Source: Pseudomonas sp. (lineage in GTDB: Bacteria; Pseudomonadota; Gammaproteobacteria; Pseudomonadales; Pseudomonadaceae). Taken from it: 16,223 nt of DNA. This document shows positions 1 through 5,776 of this stretch, piece by piece. The position numbers and the translations under genes are program-made. Positions within the stretch are counted from its first letter, which is position 1. Every line of letters starts with the position of its first letter. The notes below the pieces were generated by a model. It searched no databases and was not told the origin of the DNA. It saw nothing but the letters and a program-made list of their open reading frames with translations. The stretch lies in the NCBI RefSeq assembly GCF_030147005.1, contig NZ_JASLAW010000139.1:1-16223 (forward strand). Direction: 5' to 3'.

Positions 1-1
1 G

Positions 2-460
2 GCGCTCAATGCTGCCATCGAAGCTGCCCGCGCGGGTGAGCAAGGCCGTGGCTTCGCCGTGGTCGCCGACGAAGTGCGCAACCTGGCCTCGCGCACCCGC
101 CAGGCCACCGATGAAATTTCCGGAATGATCCAGAGCATTCAGCAGGAAACCGGGAATGCCATCAGCACCATGGAACACGGCAATGTGCTGATGCAGGAAG
201 GCCTGTCGCGCAATGCCGATGTCGCCTCGGCCCTGGCGCGCATCGACGAGCAAAGCCGCTCGGCCGGTCAGCAGTTCGCCGCAATCACCACCGCTACCCA
301 GGAGCAGAGCAGCACCGCGACGCTGCTCAGCAGCAATTTGCAGAGCATTGCGCTGGCCAACAGCGAGCAGCGTGAAGTGGTGTCGAACCTGGCGATCACC
401 GCCAAGGAACTGGAGACCCTGGCCGCGGGCTTGCGGCATGAGGTGGATCGCTTCCGCTGA
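2..460 (+). CDS. Methyl-accepting chemotaxis protein, C-terminal part (5' truncated by window edge)
   Basis: The frame is open from the window edge and encodes the last ~152 residues of a chemoreceptor. It begins ALNAAIEAARAGEQGRGFAVV and continues VADEVRNLASRT, the highly conserved signalling hairpin tip that docks CheW and CheA in the cytoplasm. The rest is the long heptad-rich helix of the receptor signalling domain, with many Q, S, A and E residues and methylation-type pairs. It ends in HEVDRFR, with no C-terminal CheR/CheB-binding pentapeptide that I recognise. The sensor domain and membrane segments lie outside the window, so the ligand cannot be inferred. The gene converges on yifB, with 57 bp between the stop codons. 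Family membership is certain; the specific receptor is unknown. Confidence 0.95.
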   Translation, partial: ALNAAIEAARAGEQGRGFAVVADEVRNLASRTRQATDEISGMIQSIQQETGNAISTMEHGNVLMQEGLSRNADVASALARIDEQSRSAGQQFAAITTATQEQSSTATLLSSNLQSIALANSEQREVVSNLAITAKELETLAAGLRHEVDRFR

Positions 461-478
461 GCCACTGCGATTCAAGCT

Positions 479-500
479 GTGGGAGCGGGCGCGCTGTAGC
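479..500. repeat. Partial REP-like sequence (GTGGGAGCGGGC core)
   Basis: The 12 bases from 479 match the start of the REP family common in fluorescent pseudomonads (GTGGGAGCGGGC, then GCGCGCT). No facing second copy follows, so this looks like a solitary or decayed REP rather than a REPIN. It sits between the convergent stops of the chemoreceptor gene and yifB, a typical extragenic location. Confidence 0.45.
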
Positions 501-517
501 GAGGTTTTGCGCAAGGC

Positions 518-2014
518 TCAAGTTATCGCCGCCGGGCGGTATTGCAAAGCCTCTTGCAGATGGTGGCGGGCAATGGCGTCTTTTTGTTCCAGGTCCGCCA
601 ACGTACGCGCCACCTTGAGCAAGCGATGAGCCGCCCGCAACGAAAGCGTGAGTCGTTCGCATGCGCTTTCCAGCCAGCTTTCATCGACCTTTTCCAGCTT
701 GCAGTACGCGCGCAGGGCCGGCAGATCGAGGAACGCGTTGGCGCATCCCTGGCGTTGTTGCTGGCGCTCCCGCGCGTTGGCTACCAAGGCGGCCGTTATC
801 GCGGTGGTGTCGCCGTTCTGCTGTGCCGGGCTCAGCGCCGTGGCCTCCCGCGCAACGGTCAGGTGCAAATCTATCCGGTCCAGCAACGGCCCCGATAGCT
901 TGTTGCGATACCGCTGAATCTGCTCCGGCGTACAACGACAGCGCCCACTCGGTTCGCCCATGTATCCGCAGGGACAGGGGTTCATGGCGGCCACCAGTTG
1001 GAAGCGTGCCGGGAAGCTAACGCGATCGCGGGCGCGGGAGATGACGATGTGTCCCGACTCCAAAGGCTCGCGCAGCACCTCCAGCACCTTGCGATCAAAT
1101 TCCGGCAACTCATCCAGGAACAGCACACCGTGATGGGCCAGCGTAATTTCCCCTGGTTGTGGCTTTGCTCCCCCACCCACCAGCGCGGGGCCGGATGCCG
1201 AGTGGTGCGGCTGGCGAAACGGCCGCTGCGGCCAATGGCTCAATGGTGCCAGGCTGACCACGGATTGAATCGCCGCCACTTCCAGCGCTTCCTGCTCGCT
1301 GAGTGGTGGCAGCAAGCCCGGCAGGCGGCTGGCGAGCAGTGTCTTGCCGGTGCCGGGCGGCCCGCTGAGCAGCAGGTTATGCGCCCCCGCCGCTGCGATC
1401 AGCAGGGCACGCTTGGCAGCCAATTGGCCCTGGACTTCACTGAGGTCCGGGTAAGGCTTGTTCAAATACAGCAAGCCGTCCGACTTGTAGGGCTCGATCG
1501 GCACGTGCCCATTCAAGTGCGCCACCACCTGCAGCAGGTGATCCACCGCAATCACCTTCAACCCTGAGGCCAGGCACGCTTCCTCAGCATTCGCGCTGGG
1601 CACTATCAAGGTGCGCCCGGCCTTGCGCGCCGCCAGTGCGGCCGGCAACACACCTTTTACCGCGCGTACTTCGCCGGAAAGCGCCAACTCCCCCAGGCAC
1701 TCAACGTCATCGAGCATCAACGCCGGCACCTGCACGCTGGCCGCGAGGATCCCCAGGGCAATCGCCAAATCAAAACGCCCGCCGTCCTTTGGCAGGTCGG
1801 CGGGCGCGAGGTTGAGCGTGATGCGGCGCGCCGGGTATTGCAGGGCCGAGTTGAGAATGGCGCTGCGTACGCGGTCCTTGCTTTCCTTCACCGCAGTTTC
1901 CGGCAAACCCACCAGCGTCAGTGACGGCAACCCATTGGCCATATGCACTTCGACGGTGACGGCGGGGGCTTCGACGCCGATCTGGGCGCGGCTGTGGACG
2001 ATGGCGAGGGACAT
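518..2014 (-). CDS. yifB (comM): YifB/ComM family Mg-chelatase-like AAA+ ATPase
   Basis: The 498-residue protein is full length for the YifB/ComM family. An N-terminal ChlI/Lon-like domain (about 1-170) carries GLPETAVKESKDRVRSAI and APADLPKDGGRFDL. The central AAA+ Mg-chelatase domain follows, with Walker A GPPGTGKT at 218-225, Walker B VLFLDE near 297-302, and MNPCPCGYMGEPSGRC near 344-359, whose cysteines C347, C349, C359 and C361 may bind metal. A C-terminal helical domain ends the protein. In Vibrio and Acinetobacter, ComM is a hexameric helicase that promotes branch migration during natural transformation; in Pseudomonas the role is inferred. The start is chosen for the AAGGA-type ribosome site just upstream. 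It lies downstream of ubiK on the same strand, separated by a large hairpin. Confidence 0.95.
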   Translation of the reverse strand: MSLAIVHSRAQIGVEAPAVTVEVHMANGLPSLTLVGLPETAVKESKDRVRSAILNSALQYPARRITLNLAPADLPKDGGRFDLAIALGILAASVQVPALMLDDVECLGELALSGEVRAVKGVLPAALAARKAGRTLIVPSANAEEACLASGLKVIAVDHLLQVVAHLNGHVPIEPYKSDGLLYLNKPYPDLSEVQGQLAAKRALLIAAAGAHNLLLSGPPGTGKTLLASRLPGLLPPLSEQEALEVAAIQSVVSLAPLSHWPQRPFRQPHHSASGPALVGGGAKPQPGEITLAHHGVLFLDELPEFDRKVLEVLREPLESGHIVISRARDRVSFPARFQLVAAMNPCPCGYMGEPSGRCRCTPEQIQRYRNKLSGPLLDRIDLHLTVAREATALSPAQQNGDTTAITAALVANARERQQQRQGCANAFLDLPALRAYCKLEKVDESWLESACERLTLSLRAAHRLLKVARTLADLEQKDAIARHHLQEALQYRPAAIT

Positions 2015-2130
2015 GCTCGTTCCTTGAAATGGGAAGCCGCTTCCTGCGGGTTATTCAAGGGTAGACGAGGTGGGGATGAGCACAGCAGGGAGGTTTTACA
2101 GAACGTATCCGAGGCGCGACGCAAAATAAT

Positions 2131-2217
2131 GTGGGAGCGGCGTGCTCGCGAATGCGGCGGGTCAGCCAACCAATTCGGTGGCTGACCCGCCGCATTCGCG
2201 AGCAATACCGCCCCCAC
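2131..2217. repeat. REPIN-like element: two inverted REPs forming a long hairpin
   Basis: Two REP-like arms face each other. The left arm begins GTGGGAGCGGCGTGCTCGCG at 2131 and the right arm ends in the complementary CGCGAGCA...CCCCCAC at 2217. Each arm is about 40 nt, with an apical loop around CAATTC (2171-2176). Arms match apart from a few changes near the outer core (CG against TAT) and next to the loop. This is the organisation of pseudomonad REPINs, mobilised in trans by RAYT transposases; no RAYT gene is in the window. It lies between the ubiK stop and the yifB start, so it may fold in a ubiK-yifB transcript. There is no T tract, so I do not call it an intrinsic terminator. Confidence 0.85.
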
Positions 2218-2230
2218 ATGGGGCCGCGTT

Positions 2231-2494
2231 CTATTCAGCAGACGGTGGAATCAGCCGCGTTTCCAGTTCTGCCACCTTCGCCTCCAGGCTCTCCAGCCGC
2301 GCACGCGTGCGGGCCAATACCACCATCTGGCTGTCGAACTCTTCACGGCTCACCAGATCGAGCTTGCTGAAGCCACTTTGCAGCAGTGCCTTGAACTGGC
2401 TTTCGATTTCATTGCGGGGCAGCGGTGTGTCGCCGCTGAACAGGCGAGAGGCGTGGCCGCTCAGGGCGTCGAGAAAGTCTTTGGGCGCGAGCAT
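2231..2494 (-). CDS. ubiK: UbiK, ubiquinone biosynthesis accessory factor (YqiC/BMFP family)
   Basis: The 87-residue protein has the full BMFP/DUF526 signature: an N-terminal amphipathic segment (MLAPKDFLDALSGHASRLF), a helix with IESQFKALLQSGFSKLDLVS, and a coiled coil from about 51 to 80 (REEFDSQMVVLARTRARLES...KVAELETRL). In enterobacteria UbiK binds phospholipid, partners with UbiJ, and helps the soluble Ubi complex make ubiquinone under aerobic conditions; it forms a trimeric coiled coil. The start is ATG at 2494 with GGAA upstream. It is divergent from glnK, and an extended -10 (TGATACACT) lies about 30 nt before the start. It may be cotranscribed with yifB. Confidence 0.9.
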   Translation of the reverse strand: MLAPKDFLDALSGHASRLFSGDTPLPRNEIESQFKALLQSGFSKLDLVSREEFDSQMVVLARTRARLESLEAKVAELETRLIPPSAE

Positions 2495-2524
2495 GGGGCA
2501 TATTCCGGAAAACAGTTGGCAGGC

Positions 2525-2533
2525 AGTGTATCA
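2525..2533 (-). promoter_or_regulatory. Candidate extended -10 promoter for ubiK
   Basis: On the minus strand the sequence reads TGATACACT, an extended -10 (TGn plus TACACT). No good -35 is present 16-18 bp upstream, which is tolerated in extended -10 promoters. Transcription would start near 2518 and give a leader of about 24 nt. Confidence 0.4.
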
Positions 2534-2566
2534 CGCAGGGTCGATAGTCTTTTCACCGCCTGGCGC

Positions 2567-2581
2567 GCACGCTTTTCGCGC
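2567..2581. promoter_or_regulatory. Candidate NtrC binding site 1 (distal)
   Basis: The sequence GCAC-GCTTTTC-GCGC matches the NtrC dyad GCAC-N7-GTGC at 7 of 8 half-site positions. Its centre (2574) is about 142 bp upstream of the start predicted from the sigma-54 promoter, and 33 bp (about three helical turns) from site 2. That phasing suits cooperative NtrC binding. Confidence 0.6.
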
Positions 2582-2599
2582 ATCGGGGAGGGCGCTGGC

Positions 2600-2614
2600 G
2601 CACTGTTTTGATGC
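2600..2614. promoter_or_regulatory. Candidate NtrC binding site 2 (proximal)
   Basis: The sequence GCAC-TGTTTTG-ATGC matches GCAC-N7-GTGC at 7 of 8 half-site positions and is flanked by a wider dyad (GCGCA...TGCGC). Its centre (2607) is about 109 bp upstream of the predicted glnK start. The pair of distances resembles the NtrC enhancer arrangement known at enterobacterial glnA. Confidence 0.65.
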
Positions 2615-2689
2615 GCATCACCGCTGCCCGAAAGCCCCCCGGGTGGGCATTCGCGGGCAATGCGCTGATTTCAGTGATTTTTACGGAGC

Positions 2690-2705
2690 TGGCAAGGTTT
2701 CTGCT
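2690..2705 (+). promoter_or_regulatory. Sigma-54 (RpoN) promoter for glnK-amtB
   Basis: TGGCAAGGTTTCTGCT has the invariant GG-N10-GC spacing of -24/-12 promoters. The -24 element TGGCA is close to consensus, and the -12 element is CTGCT against TTGCW. The predicted start is near 2715, leaving a leader of about 200 nt before the glnK ATG. Placed downstream of two NtrC-like dyads, it explains induction under nitrogen limitation. Confidence 0.75.
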
Positions 2706-2834
2706 TAGACGATCATGACCCATGCACTGATGCAGTCGCTGTGACGAATGCAGTGCGCCGACGGATCAGGGGTACAGGTTTTCGTCACCAGTGGTTCGCT
2801 GGCGTCGCCGCGGTAAATGCCGAGGCGACGATGC

Positions 2835-2863
2835 GTTACAAAGCCAGGCACTGCGCTTAGACT
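2835..2863 (+). promoter_or_regulatory. Possible sigma-70 promoter proximal to glnK
   Basis: GTTACA (2835-2840) and TAGACT (2858-2863) are separated by exactly 17 bp; both match consensus at 4-5 positions. Transcription would begin near 2870, about 47 nt before glnK. It could give a basal nitrogen-independent transcript, as the sigma-70 promoter does at enterobacterial glnA. This is inference from spacing and matches only. Confidence 0.35.
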
Positions 2864-2916
2864 TGAGACGGGTTTGTTTTCCTGGGGCAAGTCCACCAAT
2901 TCGGGAGAGAGTTTTC

Positions 2917-3255
2917 ATGAAGCTAGTCACTGCCATCATCAAGCCGTTCAAGTTGGACGACGTACGCGAGTCACTGTCCGAAATCGGCGTGCAGGGCATT
3001 ACCGTTACTGAGGTCAAGGGCTTCGGTCGGCAGAAGGGTCATACCGAGCTGTATCGCGGCGCGGAATACGTGGTCGATTTCCTGCCGAAGGTGAAGATTG
3101 ATGTCGCCATTGACGACAAGGATCTTGACCGGGTTATCGAAGCGATAACCAAGGCCGCCAACACCGGCAAGATCGGTGACGGCAAGATCTTTGTGGTCAA
3201 TCTGGAACAGGCTATTCGCATTCGTACCGGCGAAACCGATACCGACGCAATCTAA
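2917..3255 (+). CDS. glnK: Nitrogen regulatory protein P-II GlnK
   Basis: The 112-residue protein is exactly P-II length. It starts MKLVTAIIKPFKLDDVRESL. The T-loop (about 37-55) contains the uridylylation site Tyr51 within HTELYRGAEYVVDFLPK. The B-loop has TGKIGDGKIFV near 83-93, and the C-terminus is RIRTGETDTDAI. The trimer senses 2-oxoglutarate, ATP/ADP and, through GlnD uridylylation, glutamine. It controls NtrB, the adenylyltransferase GlnE and, by docking its T-loop, the AmtB channel. ATG at 2917 is chosen over the upstream in-frame start because of GGGAGAGAG at the right distance and the universal N-terminus. amtB follows after 34 nt. In Pseudomonas this gene is usually called glnK because of the amtB linkage. 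Confidence 0.97.
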   Translation: MKLVTAIIKPFKLDDVRESLSEIGVQGITVTEVKGFGRQKGHTELYRGAEYVVDFLPKVKIDVAIDDKDLDRVIEAITKAANTGKIGDGKIFVVNLEQAIRIRTGETDTDAI

Positions 3256-3289
3256 GCCGCCAAACCCCAACGCCCCAGGAGAAAACACT

Positions 3290-4627
3290 ATGACTCTGCG
3301 TAAATTCGCAGGGCTCGGAGCCCTGTTGTCCATCGTAATGCCCAGCCTTGCATTGGCGGCGGACGAAGTGGCGGCTCCAGTCCTCAATTCCGGCGACACT
3401 GCCTGGATGCTGACCGCCACCGCGCTGGTGCTGTTCATGACCATTCCTGGCCTGGCGCTGTTCTACGGCGGCATGGTCCGCTCCAAGAATATCCTGTCGG
3501 TGATGATGCAGTGTTTTGCCATTACCGGCCTGATCAGCATCCTGTGGGTTGTTTACGGTTACAGCATTGCGTTCGATACCACCGGTATGGAACAGGGCGT
3601 AGTCAACTTCAATTCCTTCTTCGGCGGCATGGGCAAGGCGTTCCTGGCGGGGGTCACTCCAGCCAGCATCACCGGGCCGGCGGCGCTGTTCCCGGAAGCG
3701 GTGTTCATCACCTTCCAGATGACGTTTGCCATCATTACCCCGGCGCTGATCGTCGGTGCATTCGCTGAGCGCATGAAGTTTTCCGCGATGCTGATCTTCA
3801 TGGCTATCTGGTTCACTCTGGTCTATGCGCCGATTGCACACATGGTCTGGAGCGGCAACGGCGGCCTGATGTGGGATTGGGGCGTGCTGGATTTTGCCGG
3901 TGGCACCGTGGTGCACATCAACGCCGGTGTGGCTGGCCTGGTGGCGTGCATCGTGCTCGGCAAACGTAAAGGCTTCCCGACTACCCCGATGGCACCGCAC
4001 AACCTGGGTTACACCTTGATCGGCGCGGCCATGCTGTGGATCGGTTGGTTCGGCTTTAACGCCGGTTCCGCTGCCGCAGCCAACGGCACGGCCGGCATGG
4101 CGATGCTGGTCACCCAGATTGCGACCGCTGCCGCTGCGCTGGGCTGGATGTTCGCCGAGTGGATCACCCACGGTAAGCCAAGCGCACTGGGCATCGCCTC
4201 GGGCGTGGTGGCCGGCCTGGTGGCAATCACGCCAGCCGCCGGCACCGTGGGCCCGATGGGCGCTCTGGTGATCGGCCTGGTCGCCGGTGTGATCTGCTTC
4301 TTCTGCGCAACCAGCCTCAAGCGCAAGCTGGGCTACGACGACTCCCTGGACGCCTTCGGCGTGCACGGCATTGGCGGTATCGTCGGTGCGATCCTCACCG
4401 GCGTGTTTGCAGCCCCGGCACTGGGCGGCTTCGGCACCGTGACTGACGTCGCTGCACAGGTCTGGATCCAGTGCAAAGGTGTGGGCTTCACCGTGATTTA
4501 CACGGCGATCGTCACCTACGTCATCCTCAAGGTACTGGACATGGTGATGGGCCTTCGCGTCACCGAAGAGGAAGAGGCGGTCGGCCTTGACCTGGCGCAA
4601 CACAACGAGCGCGGTTACAACTTGTAA
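3290..4627 (+). CDS. amtB: Ammonium transporter AmtB
   Basis: The 445-residue Amt/MEP/Rh channel conducts ammonium across the inner membrane. Residues 1-23 form a cleaved-type signal peptide (MTLRKFAGLG...SLALA, then ADE), as in E. coli AmtB, followed by about 11 membrane helices. Hallmarks include LALFYGGMVRSKN (56-67), DFAGGTVVHINAG with Asp201 and pore His209, and DAFGVHGIGG with the second pore His359. Trp187 in AHMVW fits the external vestibule. The cytoplasmic tail (about 420-445) ends ERGYNL. The ATG at 3290 is preceded by AGGAG; the in-frame extension to 3176 overlaps glnK and is not needed. It forms an operon with glnK, whose product blocks this channel in ammonium-replete cells. Confidence 0.97.
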   Translation: MTLRKFAGLGALLSIVMPSLALAADEVAAPVLNSGDTAWMLTATALVLFMTIPGLALFYGGMVRSKNILSVMMQCFAITGLISILWVVYGYSIAFDTTGMEQGVVNFNSFFGGMGKAFLAGVTPASITGPAALFPEAVFITFQMTFAIITPALIVGAFAERMKFSAMLIFMAIWFTLVYAPIAHMVWSGNGGLMWDWGVLDFAGGTVVHINAGVAGLVACIVLGKRKGFPTTPMAPHNLGYTLIGAAMLWIGWFGFNAGSAAAANGTAGMAMLVTQIATAAAALGWMFAEWITHGKPSALGIASGVVAGLVAITPAAGTVGPMGALVIGLVAGVICFFCATSLKRKLGYDDSLDAFGVHGIGGIVGAILTGVFAAPALGGFGTVTDVAAQVWIQCKGVGFTVIYTAIVTYVILKVLDMVMGLRVTEEEEAVGLDLAQHNERGYNL

Positions 4628-4634
4628 ATACGCG

Positions 4635-4668
4635 AAAAAAAGATGCCCGGCTTGCCGGGCATTTTTTT
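4635..4668 (+). terminator. Intrinsic terminator of glnK-amtB
   Basis: The perfect 8-bp stem ATGCCCGG/CCGGGCAT (4643-4650 and 4655-4662) has a CTTG loop. It is followed by seven T residues (4662-4668) and preceded by an A-rich run, so it could work in both directions. It lies 15 nt after the amtB stop. Confidence 0.92.
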
Positions 4669-4785
4669 GTCTGGCGTTTGTCTTTGACTATAAGTTGCAT
4701 GGGTTTTGCGTCGACTTTGTGATGGGATCCACACGGCACTTTTACGGGTGCGAATGTCTTACAGGCATGTAGGCGTATTCGGCAC

Positions 4786-4813
4786 TTTGTTTTTTTCCAG
4801 AGCGCGCTAGAAT
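4786..4813 (+). promoter_or_regulatory. Possible promoter of yjbQ
   Basis: TAGAAT (4808-4813) is a good -10, with TTTGTT (4786-4791) 16 bp upstream as a weak -35. The start would be near 4820, very close to the yjbQ ATG at 4838. The -10 sits between GCGCGC repeats. Confidence 0.4.
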
Positions 4814-4837
4814 GCGCGCCGATGGGCGGAGAACTGT

Positions 4838-5263
4838 ATGTGGCAACAGACCCTGATTACTCTGCGGGCCAAGCCTCGGGGCTTTCACTTGGTGACTGAC
4901 GAGTTGCTTGCCGGCCTGCCTGAATTGAAGGCGTGTCGCGTAGGCCTGTTGCATCTGTGGCTGCAGCACACCTCGGCCTCGTTGACGGTCAACGAGAATG
5001 CCGATCCGGCGGTTCGCCGTGACTTCGAGCGTTTTTTCGACTTGCTGGTGCCGCAAGGCCAGGCAGGATTCGAGCACAACGACGAAGGTCCGGATGATCT
5101 GCCGGCGCACTTCAAGGCCAGTCTCCTGGGCTGCCAGCTGAGTTTGCCGGTGAAGGCCGGCCGCTTGGCGATGGGGACCTGGCAAGGTGTTTATCTGGGC
5201 GAGCACCGTGATCATGGCGGTGCTCGTAAAGTCCTCGCCACCTTGCACGGTGACGAGGCATAA
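4838..5263 (+). CDS. yjbQ: YjbQ/UPF0047 family protein (secondary thiamine-phosphate synthase family)
   Basis: The 141-residue protein carries the complete UPF0047 signature: QHTSASLTVNENADP (43-57), EGPDDLPAHFKASL (83-96) and GTWQGVYLGEHRDHGG (113-128). Conserved His44, His91 and His123 probably form the metal or phosphate site of the beta-sandwich trimer. Some members show weak thiamine-phosphate synthase activity in E. coli, the basis of the family name; the physiological function is unsettled. GGAGA precedes the ATG. It is probably a single-gene unit between the amtB terminator and sutA. Confidence 0.92.
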   Translation: MWQQTLITLRAKPRGFHLVTDELLAGLPELKACRVGLLHLWLQHTSASLTVNENADPAVRRDFERFFDLLVPQGQAGFEHNDEGPDDLPAHFKASLLGCQLSLPVKAGRLAMGTWQGVYLGEHRDHGGARKVLATLHGDEA

Positions 5264-5264
5264 G

Positions 5265-5296
5265 CCACTGGTGATCCGGTGGATGTTGATTTTTTT
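5265..5296 (+). terminator. Weak terminator-like hairpin after yjbQ
   Basis: A 7-bp stem with one G-U pair (CCACTGG 5265-5271, CCGGTGG 5276-5282, loop TGAT) lies directly after the yjbQ stop. The seven-T tract at 5290-5296 is separated from the stem by 7 nt, which is poor for intrinsic termination. Confidence 0.35.
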
Positions 5297-5305
5297 CCAG
5301 CAACC

Positions 5306-5333
5306 TCGACAGAGAGTGAAGCTGGGCTATAAC
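5306..5333 (+). promoter_or_regulatory. Sigma-70 promoter of sutA
   Basis: TCGACA (5306-5311) and TATAAC (5328-5333) each match consensus at 5 of 6 positions, with a 16-bp spacer. The predicted start is near 5340, giving a leader of about 25 nt before the sutA ATG. It is one of the best promoter matches in the window. Confidence 0.6.
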
Positions 5334-5365
5334 TAATCTGCTTTTCGCAAGTCATGAGGTAGAAC

Positions 5366-5698
5366 ATGAGCGACGATGATCTGGAAAACGACGACCTGGA
5401 AGTAGGTGACGACGACGACACCGAAGAAAGTCTTGAAGCGGCGACTGACGACGTTGCTGAAGACCTGGATGACAGTGCTGGCGATGAAGCCGCTCCCAAA
5501 GCTAAAGGCAAGGCCAAGGCTGCTGTTTCGGTAGACGAGCTGCCCAGCGTTGAAGCAAAGAACAAAGAGCGCGATGCCCTGGCCCGTGCGATGGAAGAAT
5601 TCCTCGCCAAAGGCGGCAAAGTGGTCGAAGTCGAGCCCAACGTGGTTGCGGATCCACCGAAGAAGCCGGATAACAAGTACGGCAGCCGTCCTATCTAA
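5366..5698 (+). CDS. sutA: SutA, acidic RNA polymerase-binding transcriptional regulator
   Basis: The 110-residue protein has an extremely acidic, low-complexity N-terminus (22 Asp/Glu among the first 42 residues), a short Lys/Ala linker (PKAKGKAKAAV), a helical core LPSVEAKNKERDALARAMEEF (about 59-79) and a conserved tail ending EPNVVADPPKKPD and KYGSRPI. I recognise this as SutA, described in Pseudomonas aeruginosa as a small, largely disordered protein that binds RNA polymerase and raises expression of housekeeping genes during slow growth. The start is supported by GAGGT 9 nt upstream. It has its own promoter and terminator, so it is likely monocistronic. The acidic repeats are expected to vary in length between species. 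Confidence 0.88.
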   Translation: MSDDDLENDDLEVGDDDDTEESLEAATDDVAEDLDDSAGDEAAPKAKGKAKAAVSVDELPSVEAKNKERDALARAMEEFLAKGGKVVEVEPNVVADPPKKPDNKYGSRPI

Positions 5699-5722
5699 GG
5701 TCAGCTAACTGCTTGTAGGAAG

Positions 5723-5748
5723 AAACCCGCCGTCGCTGCGGGTTTTTT
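5723..5748 (+). terminator. Intrinsic terminator after sutA, possibly bidirectional
   Basis: The stem AAACCCGC/GCGGGTTT (5723-5730 and 5738-5745) has a 7-nt loop and is followed by a T tract to 5748. It lies 25 nt after sutA and 29 nt beyond the stop of the converging HAD gene. The reverse strand offers only a broken T run, so termination from that side should be weaker. Confidence 0.85.
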
Positions 5749-5776
5749 CATGTCTGGAACCCTATTGAGTTGCGCG

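Larger units (their letters stand above)
2495..2916. other. 422-bp divergent regulatory region between ubiK and glnK
   Basis: No protein gene is supported here. Going toward glnK it holds an extended -10 for ubiK, two NtrC-type dyads, a sigma-54 promoter, a leader of about 200 nt with small inverted repeats, a possible sigma-70 promoter, and the glnK ribosome site GGGAGAGAG. The inverted repeats are GCACTG/CAGTGC (2724-2729 with 2751-2756) and CGTCGCC/GGCGACG (2803-2809 with 2824-2830). The open frame running into glnK from 2791 is an upstream extension, not a longer protein. Confidence 0.7.

Noticed and set aside
2846..2861. Second sigma-54-like sequence AGGCACTGCGCTTAGA
   Set aside because: It resembles a -24 element, but GG-N10 is followed by AG instead of the essential GC.
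2791..2916. In-frame N-terminal extension of glnK
   Set aside because: P-II proteins begin MKLVTAIIKP, and GGGAGAGAG stands just before ATG 2917. The extension is Arg-rich and overlaps the leader.
3176..3289. In-frame N-terminal extension of amtB overlapping glnK
   Set aside because: The start at 3290 has AGGAG and begins a proper signal peptide. The extension would spoil it.
3212..4603. 463-codon open frame antisense to amtB
   Set aside because: It is a third-position GC shadow of amtB. The product is rich in His, Asp, Gln and Arg, with no recognisable domain and no promoter or ribosome site.
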